Both the position numbers and the translations under genes were made by a program. Source: Caprimulgus europaeus (lineage: Eukaryota; Chordata; Aves; Caprimulgiformes; Caprimulgidae). From it: a stretch of 64,000 nucleotides of DNA. Below, in pieces: positions 54,451-64,000 of the stretch; within the stretch, counting starts at the first letter, position 1, and each line of letters begins with the position of its first letter. The stretch is taken from NCBI GenBank assembly GCA_907165065.1, contig OU015534.1, positions 10,795,686-10,859,685 of the forward strand. The letters run 5' to 3'. The notes under the pieces are model-generated. The model was not told the origin of the DNA. It searched no databases and was given only the letters and a program-made list of their open reading frames with translations.

Positions 54451-57400
54451 CTGAAAGAAAAAAAGGAGGAGCTAGGATGTCTCACTTTGTCTCTAGTAAT
54501 GGTTAGAGTTCAAAGCATCAAGCTTCAATGAAACTTCTCACACTCCTAGCCCTCTGTTCAAGTGCTATACAGAGGAGAAAGGAAAGCTCTTTCCTGAACA
54601 CATGGCTTGAAGCATTGCATTTCATTTCCATTTTCCTGTGCCCACACACTACTCTGTAATGTGGGGAGAGGTCCCTTTTTGAAAATCTTAACACACAAAT
54701 GTTTTTTTTCTGTTTATTTTCTGTGCAATTTTTTTTTTTTCTGTTTATAATACTCCAAGCAACAGGACTTCTTTTACACCAAAATTTATTCTCCTGTCTA
54801 AGTAGGTTTAATAGATCAAGATATTCTTCTCCGTGTATGCATCTGCCTACCACCCCCAAGGATCCTGGAAGCTTACAATTCCTGTCTGAAACACTTTGTG
54901 CATCTCTATGTGGTCTGGACTTGGTATTTTCCTGCAGGAAGAACTAGAGAGTAAACAACAGTTGTACAATTCAGTGATTGCAGTTTGGTGGTTCCTCCCA
55001 GACTGTGTTTTTGCCTCACCTTTTTCCCCCAAGGATCAAGCTTCACATCCTTCCTTTGGTAGTAATATGCAGCTCCAGCAACATGGGCAGCTGTCTGCGC
55101 CAAGAACTTGGGCTTTCGGCTTGGCAGGATCTCGTAATCAAAGATGACATCCACCTTCTGGTCAGGGAATTTCTGTGAAAATTAGAAAACATCAGCCCAA
55201 GCTCATGGAAGAAAGATTTGCCACTACAGAAGTGCTGGATGCTAGCAAACCAGGCACCTGTGGAACCTGTACATTTCCACATCCTGCCACTGAAGTCTGT
55301 CAGCACGCTTGTGTCCTTGGGTTTTCCAACGATGACTGTAAAGCTCTCTATATAGCTACAGGTTGTAATGGCAAAGAGACACAATATGCAAATAAAGCAG
55401 GTCAGCAGTGTGTTGATGCTCTTACTAAGAATTGCCATCACAAATAATGCTTTATCCTTCTAAGGAGCAAGGGCAGGCACCTGGAAGGCTTTGTCTACTG
55501 CTTAACCCCCCTGGTTATATGCCACAATAGGAAAAGGAATTAGTATTTCTGGTTCTTACCTCCTTCACACGTGATAAATGACAAGAAACACACTGATCCA
55601 CGGGATCCCTGATTAATTTTAACCGTTCTTTGTTCACAAAAGGTTTAAGGGCTTTGTCAAACATCGAAGGCGTGCTGAGGACCACGAAGGCCAGTGTGTC
55701 ATCTGGGTAGGGGAGATGAAAGGCTGGCTGGAGAACAGCATTGTACCATCCAACCTTTGGCAAAGAAAAACAAATTTCCATTAAAACAGGGACACCGTTT
55801 CGCTCGTGGGCATGCAGGGATTTTAAGAAGTGGAAAGCAGTGTATCCCCCTTCATTTGCAACCCAGAGATGCTGCCTGCCTAGTGCCTTCCATTCAATCC
55901 CAGCTGTTTGCATACTGGGATTTAGTTTCTGGAAGCTGTAACTCGGATGTGAGAGATAAGAATCATGCACTGCATTCAGCTCAAGACTGCCCTTTACCCT
56001 GAGCTCTGCTCAGAAACCATAGGGGGGCAACCAGTCTTGCCAATGCAAATCAGATGCTTTGGTTTAGATAAAGCTTTTACAGGTTTCTTTTCCTCAGTAT
56101 CGGCCAGAAGGAAACTGTTTTGCTTCTGTTTTGCTCATGTGACAAGTTTCATGGTTTATTTCCTCATCAGGAAACATTTCTGTGTGGAAACGAAGGATGT
56201 GAAGCTCCTAGCAGTGCTAGAATCCCCCAGAACCATCAGCTGTAGCGCATGGATTGTGCCACAGCCACATTCTGACATCTGTTTCCAGGGCTGGATGTGT
56301 TGTAACACAGCCCAGAAATGAGAGGGATCAAGGTAGGGCAGGAGGAAGACATGACCAGAGGGACAGGGCTCAGACCAGCAACTGCCAAGCTGGAGGAGGT
56401 AATGGCCAAAACCCCCTGCACTCCCCTGTTAATGTATTGCACAGTAACATCAATTTTTATAGGTTATGATGACTCCCACTCTCCTGGGATGCCCTAACAA
56501 CCAGGTCTAACATTCAGAGACATGTCAACTAATGTAACTCTAATATTTTGTCTGAAAATGCAGAATACCTCTAAATATCAGTGAAATGAACCTGAAAGTG
56601 ACTTTACAGGTGACAGTGGCGGCCAGACCTGCCCATATGGAAACACAAAAATGAAAACTAAGTTTACTATAAAGATACCTTCTTATGTCAACCCCAAAGT
56701 GTAATCAGTTTTGTGGCTGTTAAGTTTAAGATACTGAATTGAGATGTTACAAATTAGAGATGTGAATCTGAAGTTCCTATCAGTCAGTGCAGCATGGCTA
56801 GCTGGATGGGAATTAAATCTAGGAAGAGATACAGCACTATAAGGTTTCCCTCTGGTAGCTGTAGTCTTCTTGATCTGGCTTCTGCCCCTAATCCTGTTGC
56901 TGTGTTTTGGGAAAGCAGCATTAAATTATTCTCTAAATTCTGGAGATTTCAATTCCCTCAGCGCTTCATTCCCTTTTATTTTCTGTCAGATCAAGAATAT
57001 AGCAGGAAATACAAATATTTCCAGTGACAAATACAACATTCCCCAAGGAGGGGAAGGTTGTGTTTATTGTAGACAGGGAACTGCTTGGAAGAGTCCAGCA
57101 CAGAGACACCAAGATGATGAAGGGAGTGGAGCATCTCCCTTATGAGGAAAGGCTGAGGGAGCTGGGTCTCTCTCATTTGGAGGAGACTGAAGGGTGACCT
57201 CATTAATGTTTATAAATATGTAAAGGGTGAGTGTCAGGAGGATGGAGCCAGACTCTTCACAGTGATGTCCAACAGTAGGACAAGTAGCAGTGGGTGCAAG
57301 CTGGAGCATAGGATGTTCCATGTAAACATAGGGAAAAGTTTTTTCACTGTGAGAGTGACAGGACAGTGGAACAGGCTGCCCAGAAAGGCTGTGGAGTTTC

Positions 57401-58648
57401 CTTCTTTGGAACCTTCAAAACCCACCTGAATGCATTCCTGTGTGACTGACTGTAGGTGCTCCTGCTCTGGCAGGGGGGTTGGACTGATCTTTAGATGATC
57501 TTTCGAGGTCCCTTCCAACCCCTGACATTCTGTGATTTGTATGTGATTGCAGATTCGTATTTGGTGTTGCAGACTGATTTATTGCAGATCGCCCCTGGGG
57601 TGGGCAAGGAAGGAACCCCCAGGTTTGGGTGGAAATGAGTGTATACAGTTCAGCAGAGGGGACAGGCTGCTGCGGTTCAAGGGAGTGACCCCCCTCAGAG
57701 GGCAGAAGGAGCCGAGTGTCAGCAGGCCGTTCACACACGGATGAGGGAGTCTGCACTTTAATACACAGGCGTTTCTACATCGAGGTTAAAATTTAAACTT
57801 GTTCAGAGGACTTTACTCTCTGTCGGTCCAGATGTGTCTACTTAATCCTCCCGACCATATCAGATGAGGCCCAGCACAAAGGAGCTGAGCAAACCTCCAG
57901 CTCAGTGGGTGCTCGGCGGTGCCAAGGCACAGCAACAACCTTGATCTGCTTTACCGGCCGGACGGAACGGGCCTCTCGCTCTTGTTCATTAACCCGCGCT
58001 GGCAGCACGGCTCCTCAGCAGCGTTGCCAGCCCGCGAGCCGCCCTGCCGAGGCCCGGGCCTCGCTCAGCGGAGCGCTCACCTCCCCCGAGGTAACGGCCG
58101 CCTCCTCGCCCCCCGCCCCGCCCGGAGGAGGTGCATGCGGCGCCGCAGTCGGTCACACGCAGATCGATTCAGCCCTGAGCGGGGCCCGCGGGGCGGAGCG
58201 GCGGCCGAGGCTCGGACAGGCAGTGGGCAGTGCCGCCTGCCGTCAGCCAGGCGAGGCGCAAGGCGGGCGCCGCCGCCGTCAGCACGAGGGCTCGTCCGCC
58301 TGCGCAGGCGGCCCGGGCAGCGCTGAGGCGGGAGCCTGGCGGCGCAGCACCTCCAGCCGGGGGCTGAGTGGGGCAGCGCGGGGCCGGCTCTCCCCGGGAG
58401 CGCTCGCCACGGGGCCGCCCGGCGGGACCGGCGGCTGGGCCCGGCACCGCTCCCCTCAGCGCCCGCAGGGGTCACCGCCGGCTCTGGGAACCCCCGTTGT
58501 CCCACAACCCCGCCAACCCCCGGGATGGTGACGTCCCTCCGATGACGTCACGGCAGGCCCCGCGTGACGTCAGTACCTTGAAGGCGTGCACCTCGAAGCC
58601 GAAGGGCCCCAGGGCGCCGCGGAGCCGCTCGCCCACGCGCCCGTCCAT
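54142..58648 (-). CDS. MMACHC: MMACHC, cyanocobalamin reductase / alkylcobalamin dealkylase
   Basis: Cytosolic cobalamin trafficking enzyme (cblC) that removes the upper ligand of vitamin B12 with glutathione or flavin and passes cobalamin to MMADHC. Coding exons, right to left: 58577-58648, 55560-55754, 55020-55172, 54142-54450. Total 729 nt, 242 residues plus TAA. The cobalamin-binding pattern is intact: His119 and Gly122 in [14 protein letters not shown], then [12 protein letters not shown] with Gly152-Gly153 and Arg158 (human His122, Gly125, Gly155-156, Arg161). The human proline-rich tail of about 40 residues is absent; the protein ends [14 protein letters not shown] chose the ATG at 58648 (context GGCGGCATGG), which aligns [20 protein letters not shown] with the human start. 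An upstream in-frame ATG at 58669 adds seven residues in a weaker context. Confidence 0.96.
55020..55172 (-). CDS. MMACHC: MMACHC exon 3 (cobalamin-binding His)
   Basis: 153 nt, acceptor TTTCACAG|AAATT, donor AAAAAG|GTGAGG. It encodes [20 protein letters not shown] then [20 protein letters not shown]. Confidence 0.97.
55560..55754 (-). CDS. MMACHC: MMACHC exon 2
   Basis: 195 nt, acceptor CCAAAG|GTTGG, donor AAGGAG|GTAAGA. It encodes [20 protein letters not shown], then [20 protein letters not shown] and [16 protein letters not shown]. Confidence 0.97.
57054..57537 (+). mobile_element. CR1 LINE, 5'-truncated 3' end
   Basis: Recognisable CR1 end of ORF2 and 3'UTR: GGAACTGCTTGGAAGAGTCC, then ATGATGAAGGGAGTGGAGCA, then TGGAACAGGCTGCCCAGA, then GATCTTTCGAGGTCCCTTCC, and the 3' tail ACATTCTGTGATT. 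About 480 bp, with small deletions relative to the usual CR1. It lies in MMACHC intron 1, opposite to the gene. CR1 is the dominant bird LINE. Confidence 0.92.
58543..58573. promoter_or_regulatory. Paired CRE sites at the 5' edge of MMACHC intron 1
   Basis: TGACGTCA occurs twice, at about 58543-58550 and 58565-58572, and a half-related GTGACGTCC near 58528. Full CREs bind CREB/ATF. They lie 80-130 bp inside the transcription unit. Confidence 0.65.
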
Positions 58649-58669
58649 GCCGCCCGCCGCGCGGGGCAT
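58577..58669 (-). CDS. MMACHC: MMACHC exon 1
   Basis: Donor TTCAAG|GTACTG at 58577. Two in-frame ATGs lie at 58669 and 58648, the second with a near-perfect Kozak context. It encodes [12 protein letters not shown] before the junction, compared with human LCPFGFEVYPFQ. Confidence 0.9.
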
Positions 58670-58802
58670 CACGGGAAGGGTAGTTTTGGCAGCACTGCTG
58701 CGCGCGCCTGCGCGCGGGGCACGGCGGGATTCCCGCCCCGCAACACATCGCCGCGTCTCCTAGGAGACGGCCGGCCGCGCAAGGCACCCTGGGAGTTGTA
58801 GT
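58666..58802. promoter_or_regulatory. MMACHC promoter with two ZNF143/THAP11-type elements
   Basis: Site 58778-58802 reads in reverse as ACTACAACTCCCAGGGTGCC followed by TTGCG, a full match to the long SBS consensus. Site 58666-58685 (GCATCACGGGAAGGGTAGT) overlaps the upstream in-frame ATG. Between them is the palindrome GTCTCCTAGGAGAC at about 58755-58768. In human, MMACHC expression depends on ZNF143, THAP11 and HCFC1 (the cblX disorders). Function here is inferred from that. Confidence 0.75.
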
Positions 58803-58931
58803 GCGCGCCTCCCTCCCCTCCGCGCGAGCCCGCCCGGCGCGGACTCCATGTCCCAGCGAGCTCCGCGCGCACGCTCGGGGCGTGGGGGGCGGGCGGGGAG
58901 CACGGCCGGGGCAGCTCCGGGGGCTGGCGGC

Positions 58932-58996
58932 GGGTACCGGCAGCGGGTACCGGCAGCGGGTACCGGCAGCAGGTACCGGCAGCAGGTACCGGCAGC
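58932..58996. repeat. 13-bp tandem repeat, five copies
   Basis: GGGTACCGGCAGC occurs three times, then AGGTACCGGCAGC twice. Only the first base varies. It lies in the CpG island on the divergent side of MMACHC. Confidence 0.92.
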
Positions 58997-59103
58997 AGGG
59001 TGTTGTGGTACTGTTCAGCCGCGGCTGTCCTCGGGATCTGCCGGCGAGCTCCTGCTGTCCCCGTGAAGCGCATCGCTCCCCTGGTGTGCCGGTCGTTGGG
59101 GTG

Positions 59104-59203
59104 ATGGCCTCTGTAGAGCCCCGCCATTTCTGGCGGCTGCGAGCGGTTGTGTCGTTCGAGTGGGAAGGGGAATCTCGGTATCTCCACGCGCACCCCGGCC
59201 GAG
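59104..59203 (+). CDS. Candidate first coding exon of an unidentified gene divergent from MMACHC
   Basis: The ATG at 59104 (context GGTGATGG) opens MASVEPRHFWRLRAVVSFEW and reaches a donor CCGAG|GTCAGG in phase 1. The phase fits the acceptor at 60677. I do not recognise the protein. In mammals CCDC163 is the gene divergent from MMACHC, so that identity is possible but unproven. It may also be a chance frame in GC-rich DNA. Confidence 0.28.
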
Positions 59204-59423
59204 GTCAGGGTAGCGATGCCGCAGGCCCGGGGGGGCTCCTCCTGCCGCAGCCCGGTCCCCTGCGTTGGTTGTGCTGTGCCGCGGGCTCGCAGGCAGGCTG
59301 GGCCGTGGGAGGGCTGCCACGGCGGGGTGCTGGCCTGGCACCCGGCAGCCCTGTCGCACCTGCAGCAAAACAGCAGCGGAGCCAGCAGCCACCCCAGACC
59401 ACGGTGATTTGAGGGCTCTGGTG

Positions 59424-59715
59424 CAATCACAGAGTGGCCGGGGTTGGAAGGGACCTCTGAAGATCATCCAGTCCAACCCCCCTGCCAAAGCCGGGTCAGC
59501 TACACCAGGTTGCACAGGAAAGCGTCCAGGCGGGTTTGAAACATCTGCAGAGATGGAGACCCCACAGCCTCTCTGGGCAGCCTGTCCCAGGGCTCTGGCA
59601 CCCTCACAGTACAGAAGTTTTTTCTCATGTTTAAGTCGAACCTCCTGTGTCCCAGCTTGTGCCTGTTGCCCCTTGTCCTATCGCTGGCCACCACTGAGAA
59701 GAGTCTGGCTGCCCA
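59424..59715 (-). mobile_element. CR1 LINE, 5'-truncated 3' end
   Basis: On the minus strand the ORF2 C-terminus reads [20 protein letters not shown] then [13 protein letters not shown], and the 3' end appears in + orientation as GGTTGGAAGGGACCTCTGAA at about 59443. About 290 bp. It lies just downstream of the divergent CpG island. Confidence 0.9.
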
Positions 59716-60676
59716 GATTGCCTCTCTGTTGAGAGCAAGTTTTCCTGGCAGAGTTGCACCATGTGCCCATCCATGCTATACAGCTCTGTATTGCACATAC
59801 TTTTCTTTCATCATAGGCTGTTTGAAAGCCCCACCTTCCTGTGTGGGTGGAGGGTGCTCACTGAAATAGTTAGCAAAGGCCTCTGTGCTGATAATCCTTT
59901 CTCCTTCCCCATCTGAAAGTATGTGTTCTTTGCAGCTTCTCTATCCCCTGCCAACACACTTGCCACATTTGGAAGCCAAGCCTCAGATTTGGATCTCCTT
60001 ACCCTAATCTTTGTAACAGCTTAACATAATCTTTATAGTTCTTGTGCAACTTTTCCTAACTGTTAGTCATGAGTCTTACGAACTGTCAAGACTCCAGATC
60101 TGCAAGTTCTCAGGGACAGAACTACTTCAGAGAGGCAAACTTCTTTCTCTGTGGAGTTCCCTTCTATCTTCTAGAACCCTAAGAGTTGTTTCTTATTGTT
60201 TCCATGCCCTCTGCAGGAGGAGGGCAGAAGGATCCCATCAGTCTAATCTAGAATTTCGGTTTGTTCTCTCCAGGTCTCTCTGTATTTCCAGCTTCTGAAG
60301 TTGAACCAGCCTACTGTGTTCTTTCCTGGACTAAGTTATTCTCACACAAAATCTGTTTTTGCCCATCTGCTTGGATCACTGAGTTGCTCACTCAGTCTGA
60401 GAATTGACTAAAGCAGGAGAAAGAACTCCAGCAGGAGCCAATCAATGAACTAGAAGGTAGTGAAGGAATTCTGAAGCACTGATAGTTACAGGAGCCTCTT
60501 ACATGAATCACTTCTTGTCTAGTTTGCTGAAGGCCTCTTGAAGAAACAACAGACTGTGAGTGTAGCTTGGCACAAGGTAGCTCCATCTCCATGTTAAACA
60601 AGTGAGCACAAAGTGTTGGATATGAGGCAGAAAGGGCTTTTTAAATTTTTCGTTTATTTATCTGCCTTTTCTTTAG
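59716..60676. other. Region downstream of the CR1 copy
   Basis: About 1 kb of ordinary composition with only short frames. If the candidate exons at 59104 and 60677 are real, this is their intron. Confidence 0.4.
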
Positions 60677-60787
60677 TGATCCCAAAACCTGAGAAGCACC
60701 TTTACTTCCCAGGAGAGAAAATGGACAGTGGAAAACAACTTGAAGTGATTTCCTGGAGGGCCATGACCAAGCTTGGTCTAGAGTCAG
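60677..60787 (+). CDS. Candidate internal exon of the same unidentified gene
   Basis: Excellent acceptor (TGCCTTTTCTTTAG|TGATC) and good donor (AGTCAG|GTATCC). 111 nt, phase 1 at both ends. It encodes IPKPEKHLYFPGEKMDSGKQ then LEVISWRAMTKLGLES. No family recognised. Splice quality is the main support. Confidence 0.35.
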
Positions 60788-61184
60788 GTATCCTCACGTG
60801 GAGTCCTCTGCTGAAACCAATGTGATGCGCAATATTGAGTCAGCTGGCCAAGTTGCCTTTGAGAGTGGTTAGTTCAAATACTTGAATTCTTAATGTGCAT
60901 CTTGCCTGTTTTTCTGTCTGAATGCCGTGGTCCAGGAAGACAGGATTTCTGTGGTCTGCTGAGCATACAGCAGAGTGGCAGAGGGGAGTTCTTGGGCTAC
61001 TGCTGTACTCTGCCTCTGTCAGGGATTGGTATGGGACTGAACCTTGAAACCATCTTACTGGCTGTTCCTTGATCCTGTTCTCACCACTTCTGTCCCAGCA
61101 ACTGAAGAGCTAGGCTGGGACCTTAGCTCCTGCCTTTCCTGTTTGCTGTTAAAGGGGATGCTCAGTGATTGCAGAACAGCTTAG

Positions 61185-62330
61185 AGCAGCTTGGAGGCCT
61201 TGCTGAGGAGGACAGAGGAGCTGAAAGCTGAACGCCATAACTAGCAACAGCAAGTGCTTTACCAGCAGCGTGGAGATTGTGCACCTCGTTTGTATCCCAG
61301 TGCCAACAGCCTGGAAGAAATAAACGAGATGTCAGTGCTAAGACCTCAGTAGATTCAGGGCTGCTGCAGAGGAGGTACTGGAGGAAAATGTAACTTGCCT
61401 CACTTTCTTTAAGCAGCGAAAAACTACTGCGGCAAAATGATGAATGAAAGAGTTGGAGCAACTGCAGCACAAAGTCAGTGAGTGGTGTTGTGTTCTGCTC
61501 CTCGTGTGCTCTGAACTCTGATGCTGCACAGGACAACCTGCTGCTGCCCGAGTGGTCTGTTGGAAAGAGCCCCTGGTGGGAAGCACTGTGGTGTTTGTTA
61601 TAGCTGAGGATCTCTGTTCAGGAAAGTGAAACCAGGGAACACTGCTGAACAGGCAGCACTGGAGGAGAAGTAAAGAAGAATCCCCAGGGCTGGCAGGCTG
61701 TGACTCTGTGCTGTGCCGTGGGAGAGCTGTGGGAGGAGAACATGCGTGGGGCTTGCCTGCAGCCTCTGAATCCACCCTTTGCCTTGGGAGAGGTGTGGGT
61801 GGGTATAGTTCTGTAAGGTTTTACCTGGCAATAGAGACATGGAACATCAGGTGCAAAATGTAGTTTAGCCATGGCCTTTTTCTTGGTCTGTGTGAGGTCA
61901 AGTTGCTTTACTGCACAGGTTGACAAGAAGAACTATTGAACCAAATGTCTGCAGCTGATTAAATTAACAGAACTCAAAGTCGACACCACAAGGTGGGCTA
62001 CTTTATAGTAACAGTTCTTTCATCCAAAATCTGTCACTGGATGATTTGATGGCCCATGGCAGACCTACTGTCAGCATGAGCAAGCTTTGCTCCTGGGATC
62101 TGTGGAGGAGAACTGAGTGTTGAAACTGATGTACGGAGAGTTTACTGTGAACAGGAGCCAGACTGAAAAATGCTGTTGCTGCCTGCAAGAGAGGAAATAT
62201 TTTTATTAAATATTGAAATACCACTAGAAGGCTTTGATTGAGACAGCCAGTGTGCAAGATGCTCTGCAGGCACTTTTCCTGCCTCAAGGGCTTGCTGAAA
62301 CAGCAAGAGGCCTTTCTGTTCCAGTCTTGA
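61185..62330 (+). pseudogene. Scattered coiled-coil-like coding pieces, broken (possible CCDC163 relic)
   Basis: Three + strand pieces have heptad-like composition. At 61185-61241, after CTTAG, SSLEALLRRTEELKAERHN runs into TAG at 61242 and the same frame continues QQQVLYQQR to 61352. At 61444, MKELEQLQHKVSE lies out of frame with a preceding SEKLLRQNDE that stops at TGA. At 62271-62327, HFSCLKGLLKQQEAFLFQS ends at TGA. The stops and frame change argue against one intact gene. The position matches mammalian CCDC163, whose sequence I cannot recall well enough to align. Chance is not excluded. Confidence 0.25.
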
Positions 62331-64000
62331 TGGTGCTGGGCAGTTACAAGGGTATCTTCAAAATATGTCTAAGAGCCCAAGCTTTAATTCTTTCCCAGCT
62401 TCCCCAGCCGCCCTCACTTTCCTTTCTCACCATGATTGGCTGGTGGGAACTAGCTTTGCTTATGCCTCCAACCTCCACTAGGTTGGCCCTTGCTCTCCCC
62501 CCACCCTATCCGAGGGCTCTGACCTGCTCCCTGGAGAGAAATGAGTGACGTCAGAGCTTCCTTGTTGAGGATCCTTAGATCTTTCTGACTCTGCTAATTG
62601 TATCCTCTGTCCAACCCCGGCTGCCCTCAGACAGCTGCCAGATGTCCTAACTCACAGGTTTAGCTGAGGATTTGTGTAACTTCCCAGCATTTGCTTCCCC
62701 ATACAGCTTTGTGCTGCATTAAAACAGCGTCCAGAGACTCTGCATCGCTCCTCTGGGGGAAGGCAGCAATATCTCTGTGAGGTGTCTGTGTCCTAGGTAT
62801 GGTTTTGTTTTGTTTTTTTTTTTTTAATTGTTAGGAAAAACAAAACACTCCCATTCATCTCCCTCAGGCTAATGCTGATGTCATGTGGGCTACAGTGTGA
62901 TTTCGTGTCATCATAAAACATTCATACAGAAAGGATCTTTCATTCTTTGTGTTCTCCAGAACAGTAAATAAGTATCACCAAGACACAATGTTGTACAGCT
63001 TATGACATAAGGGACTTTTCTTCTGCTTTCCATCCACAGCTCTTGAAAGCTTTTTCTGACCCTGTTAAAGGACTATTGCTCTGCATTAGGTAGGAACCTG
63101 AGAGACATGGTCACACATATTGTTTGAAGACTCATGGCAATTTAGTAACTGAAATGGAGTTAAAGGATATCTTAATTCCTTGTCTGTTTTTCTGATGTTT
63201 CTCCCCCTTGACCATAAGCATATAAATGTCTGTCTTGATTAGTGGGCAAGTACTGGTGGATGCTGAGTGTGGAGGTCAACGTTGCTCTATTATTAGGTTT
63301 TCTTTGTATCAACTTGGTGAGATATTTTCAATAATGGAACTTCATTGCAGTTCTCCTGTAATTAAATATCGATTCCCTATTTCTTTCCATAAAAGCCTAA
63401 GGCTTTCCCTTATCATGTTGCTCTCCCACCTATTGTCAAGCTGTGATTTCATGAGATGTGTCTGTGCTGTCAACATCAGCTTAAAATGTGCCCACCCCTC
63501 TGCTTTCTGCTGCACTGACCTCAGAGTACCTTGCCTGCCGAGTTTCTGCCACTGCGGTTGTTGGCGTGCTGTAAATCCGATCAGGGAGCCGAGCTGGTTC
63601 TAACAAGTGCATCATTGTTGTGTGGGTTTGGGTTGTTTTTTTTCCAAAAGTGGTGTGCTTCACAGTGCTGCTGCAGGAAAAAATTGTGCTGGCACAAGTG
63701 AGATAACAAAGTGAACAGGGCTAGGTGGGGAGGCAGAGGTTCTGCTGCCAGACTGTTCATCTGCTGAAAACACAACTGAATTGCTCAGCAGAACTGTTTG
63801 CTGCTGCTATGAGGCATGGCTTTGTCAGAAACACCGTCAAAGTGGTTCCCACCCCATCCCCACCCCCAGTAGTTGTTCCAGGAGGCATTGCTAAGCCTAA
63901 GGGACTGTCAGTGTTGTCCTTTTGCTTCAGTCAGATCTGCAGTCTCTGACTTGAAAGATCAAGTGAAAAGTCTGTTCTTGAAGGAGGTGCCATCCACTGA
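62331..64000. other. Right edge of the window, possible upstream region of the next gene
   Basis: Contains an inverted CCAAT (GATTGGCTGG near 62434) and a full CRE TGACGTCA at 62546-62553 in a moderately GC-rich patch at 62390-62560, which could be a promoter. By mammalian gene order TESK2 should follow, but no TESK2 coding exon is visible here. A T-run lies near 62815. Confidence 0.35.

Larger units (their letters stand above)
55755..58576. other. MMACHC intron 1
   Basis: 2.8 kb holding the CR1 copy at 57054-57537. From about 57,900 it is CpG-island sequence with long overlapping open frames that I regard as shadows. Confidence 0.6.
57900..59400. other. CpG island over the MMACHC / divergent promoter
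   Basis: Dense CpG sequence across MMACHC exon 1 and 600 bp beyond on the divergent side. It contains the 13-bp repeat at 58932-58996. Confidence 0.75.

Noticed and set aside
55175-55447. 90-codon + strand frame with several Cys (CGTCTFPHP and so on)
   Set aside because: It begins in sequence antisense to MMACHC exon 3's acceptor, has no start context or splice support, and matches no Cys-rich family that I recognise.
57905-59430. Long frames over the MMACHC CpG island
   Set aside because: They are open on both strands in overlapping registers and Ala/Arg/Gly/Pro-rich. They overlap real MMACHC exon 1 in another frame.
59500-59694. Minus-strand frame ending [13 protein letters not shown] taken as a host gene
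   Set aside because: It is the C-terminus of CR1 ORF2 in a truncated LINE, not a host gene.

Overview
The window is vertebrate nuclear DNA, almost certainly from a bird. It has intron-bearing genes with GT/AG boundaries, CpG-island promoters, two CR1 LINE 3' ends of the avian type, short introns and AT-rich intergenic DNA. Joining exons by eye across matching splice phases gives four genes in the order NASP (-), AKR1A1 (-), PRDX1 (+), MMACHC (-). This is the human 1p34.1 block in the opposite orientation. I recognised the proteins from memory of the human sequences; no search was run.

Layout. At 1-7,850 is the 5' part of NASP, a histone H1/H3-H4 chaperone. Its exons 1-8 are visible, including a large acidic cassette exon, and its C-terminal TPR half lies beyond base 1. 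AKR1A1 (aldehyde reductase) runs from a CpG-island promoter near 31.5 kb down to its stop at 10,890, with eight coding exons giving 327 codons. PRDX1 (typical 2-Cys peroxiredoxin) runs from a TATA promoter at 35.9 kb to a stop at 42,899, giving 199 codons with both redox cysteines. MMACHC (cobalamin processing enzyme) reads from 58,648 back to 54,142 in four coding exons and 242 codons, and lacks the proline-rich tail of the human protein. PRDX1 and MMACHC are convergent, with about 11 kb between their stops. That gap holds an isolated CpG island, a 12-bp minisatellite and a long AT-rich stretch without genes.

Right of MMACHC (58.8-64 kb) is a divergent CpG island, a CR1 copy and scattered coding-like pieces on the + strand. 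In mammals CCDC163 and then TESK2 lie here. Several pieces look like coiled coil but are broken by stops and frame changes, so they may be a decayed or fast-evolving CCDC163, or chance.

Function and regulation. NASP, AKR1A1, PRDX1 and MMACHC are housekeeping genes for chromatin assembly, carbonyl detoxification, peroxide defence and vitamin B12 handling. The strongest regulatory signals are a cluster of four ZNF143/THAP11-type elements upstream of NASP, two more at the MMACHC start, and a full-length antioxidant response element about 90 bp upstream of the PRDX1 TATA box. I found no convincing new biological system. The best leads are the broken coiled-coil region at 60.7-62.3 kb, the orphan CpG island at 44.9 kb and a perfect 22-bp hairpin in an AKR1A1 intron.
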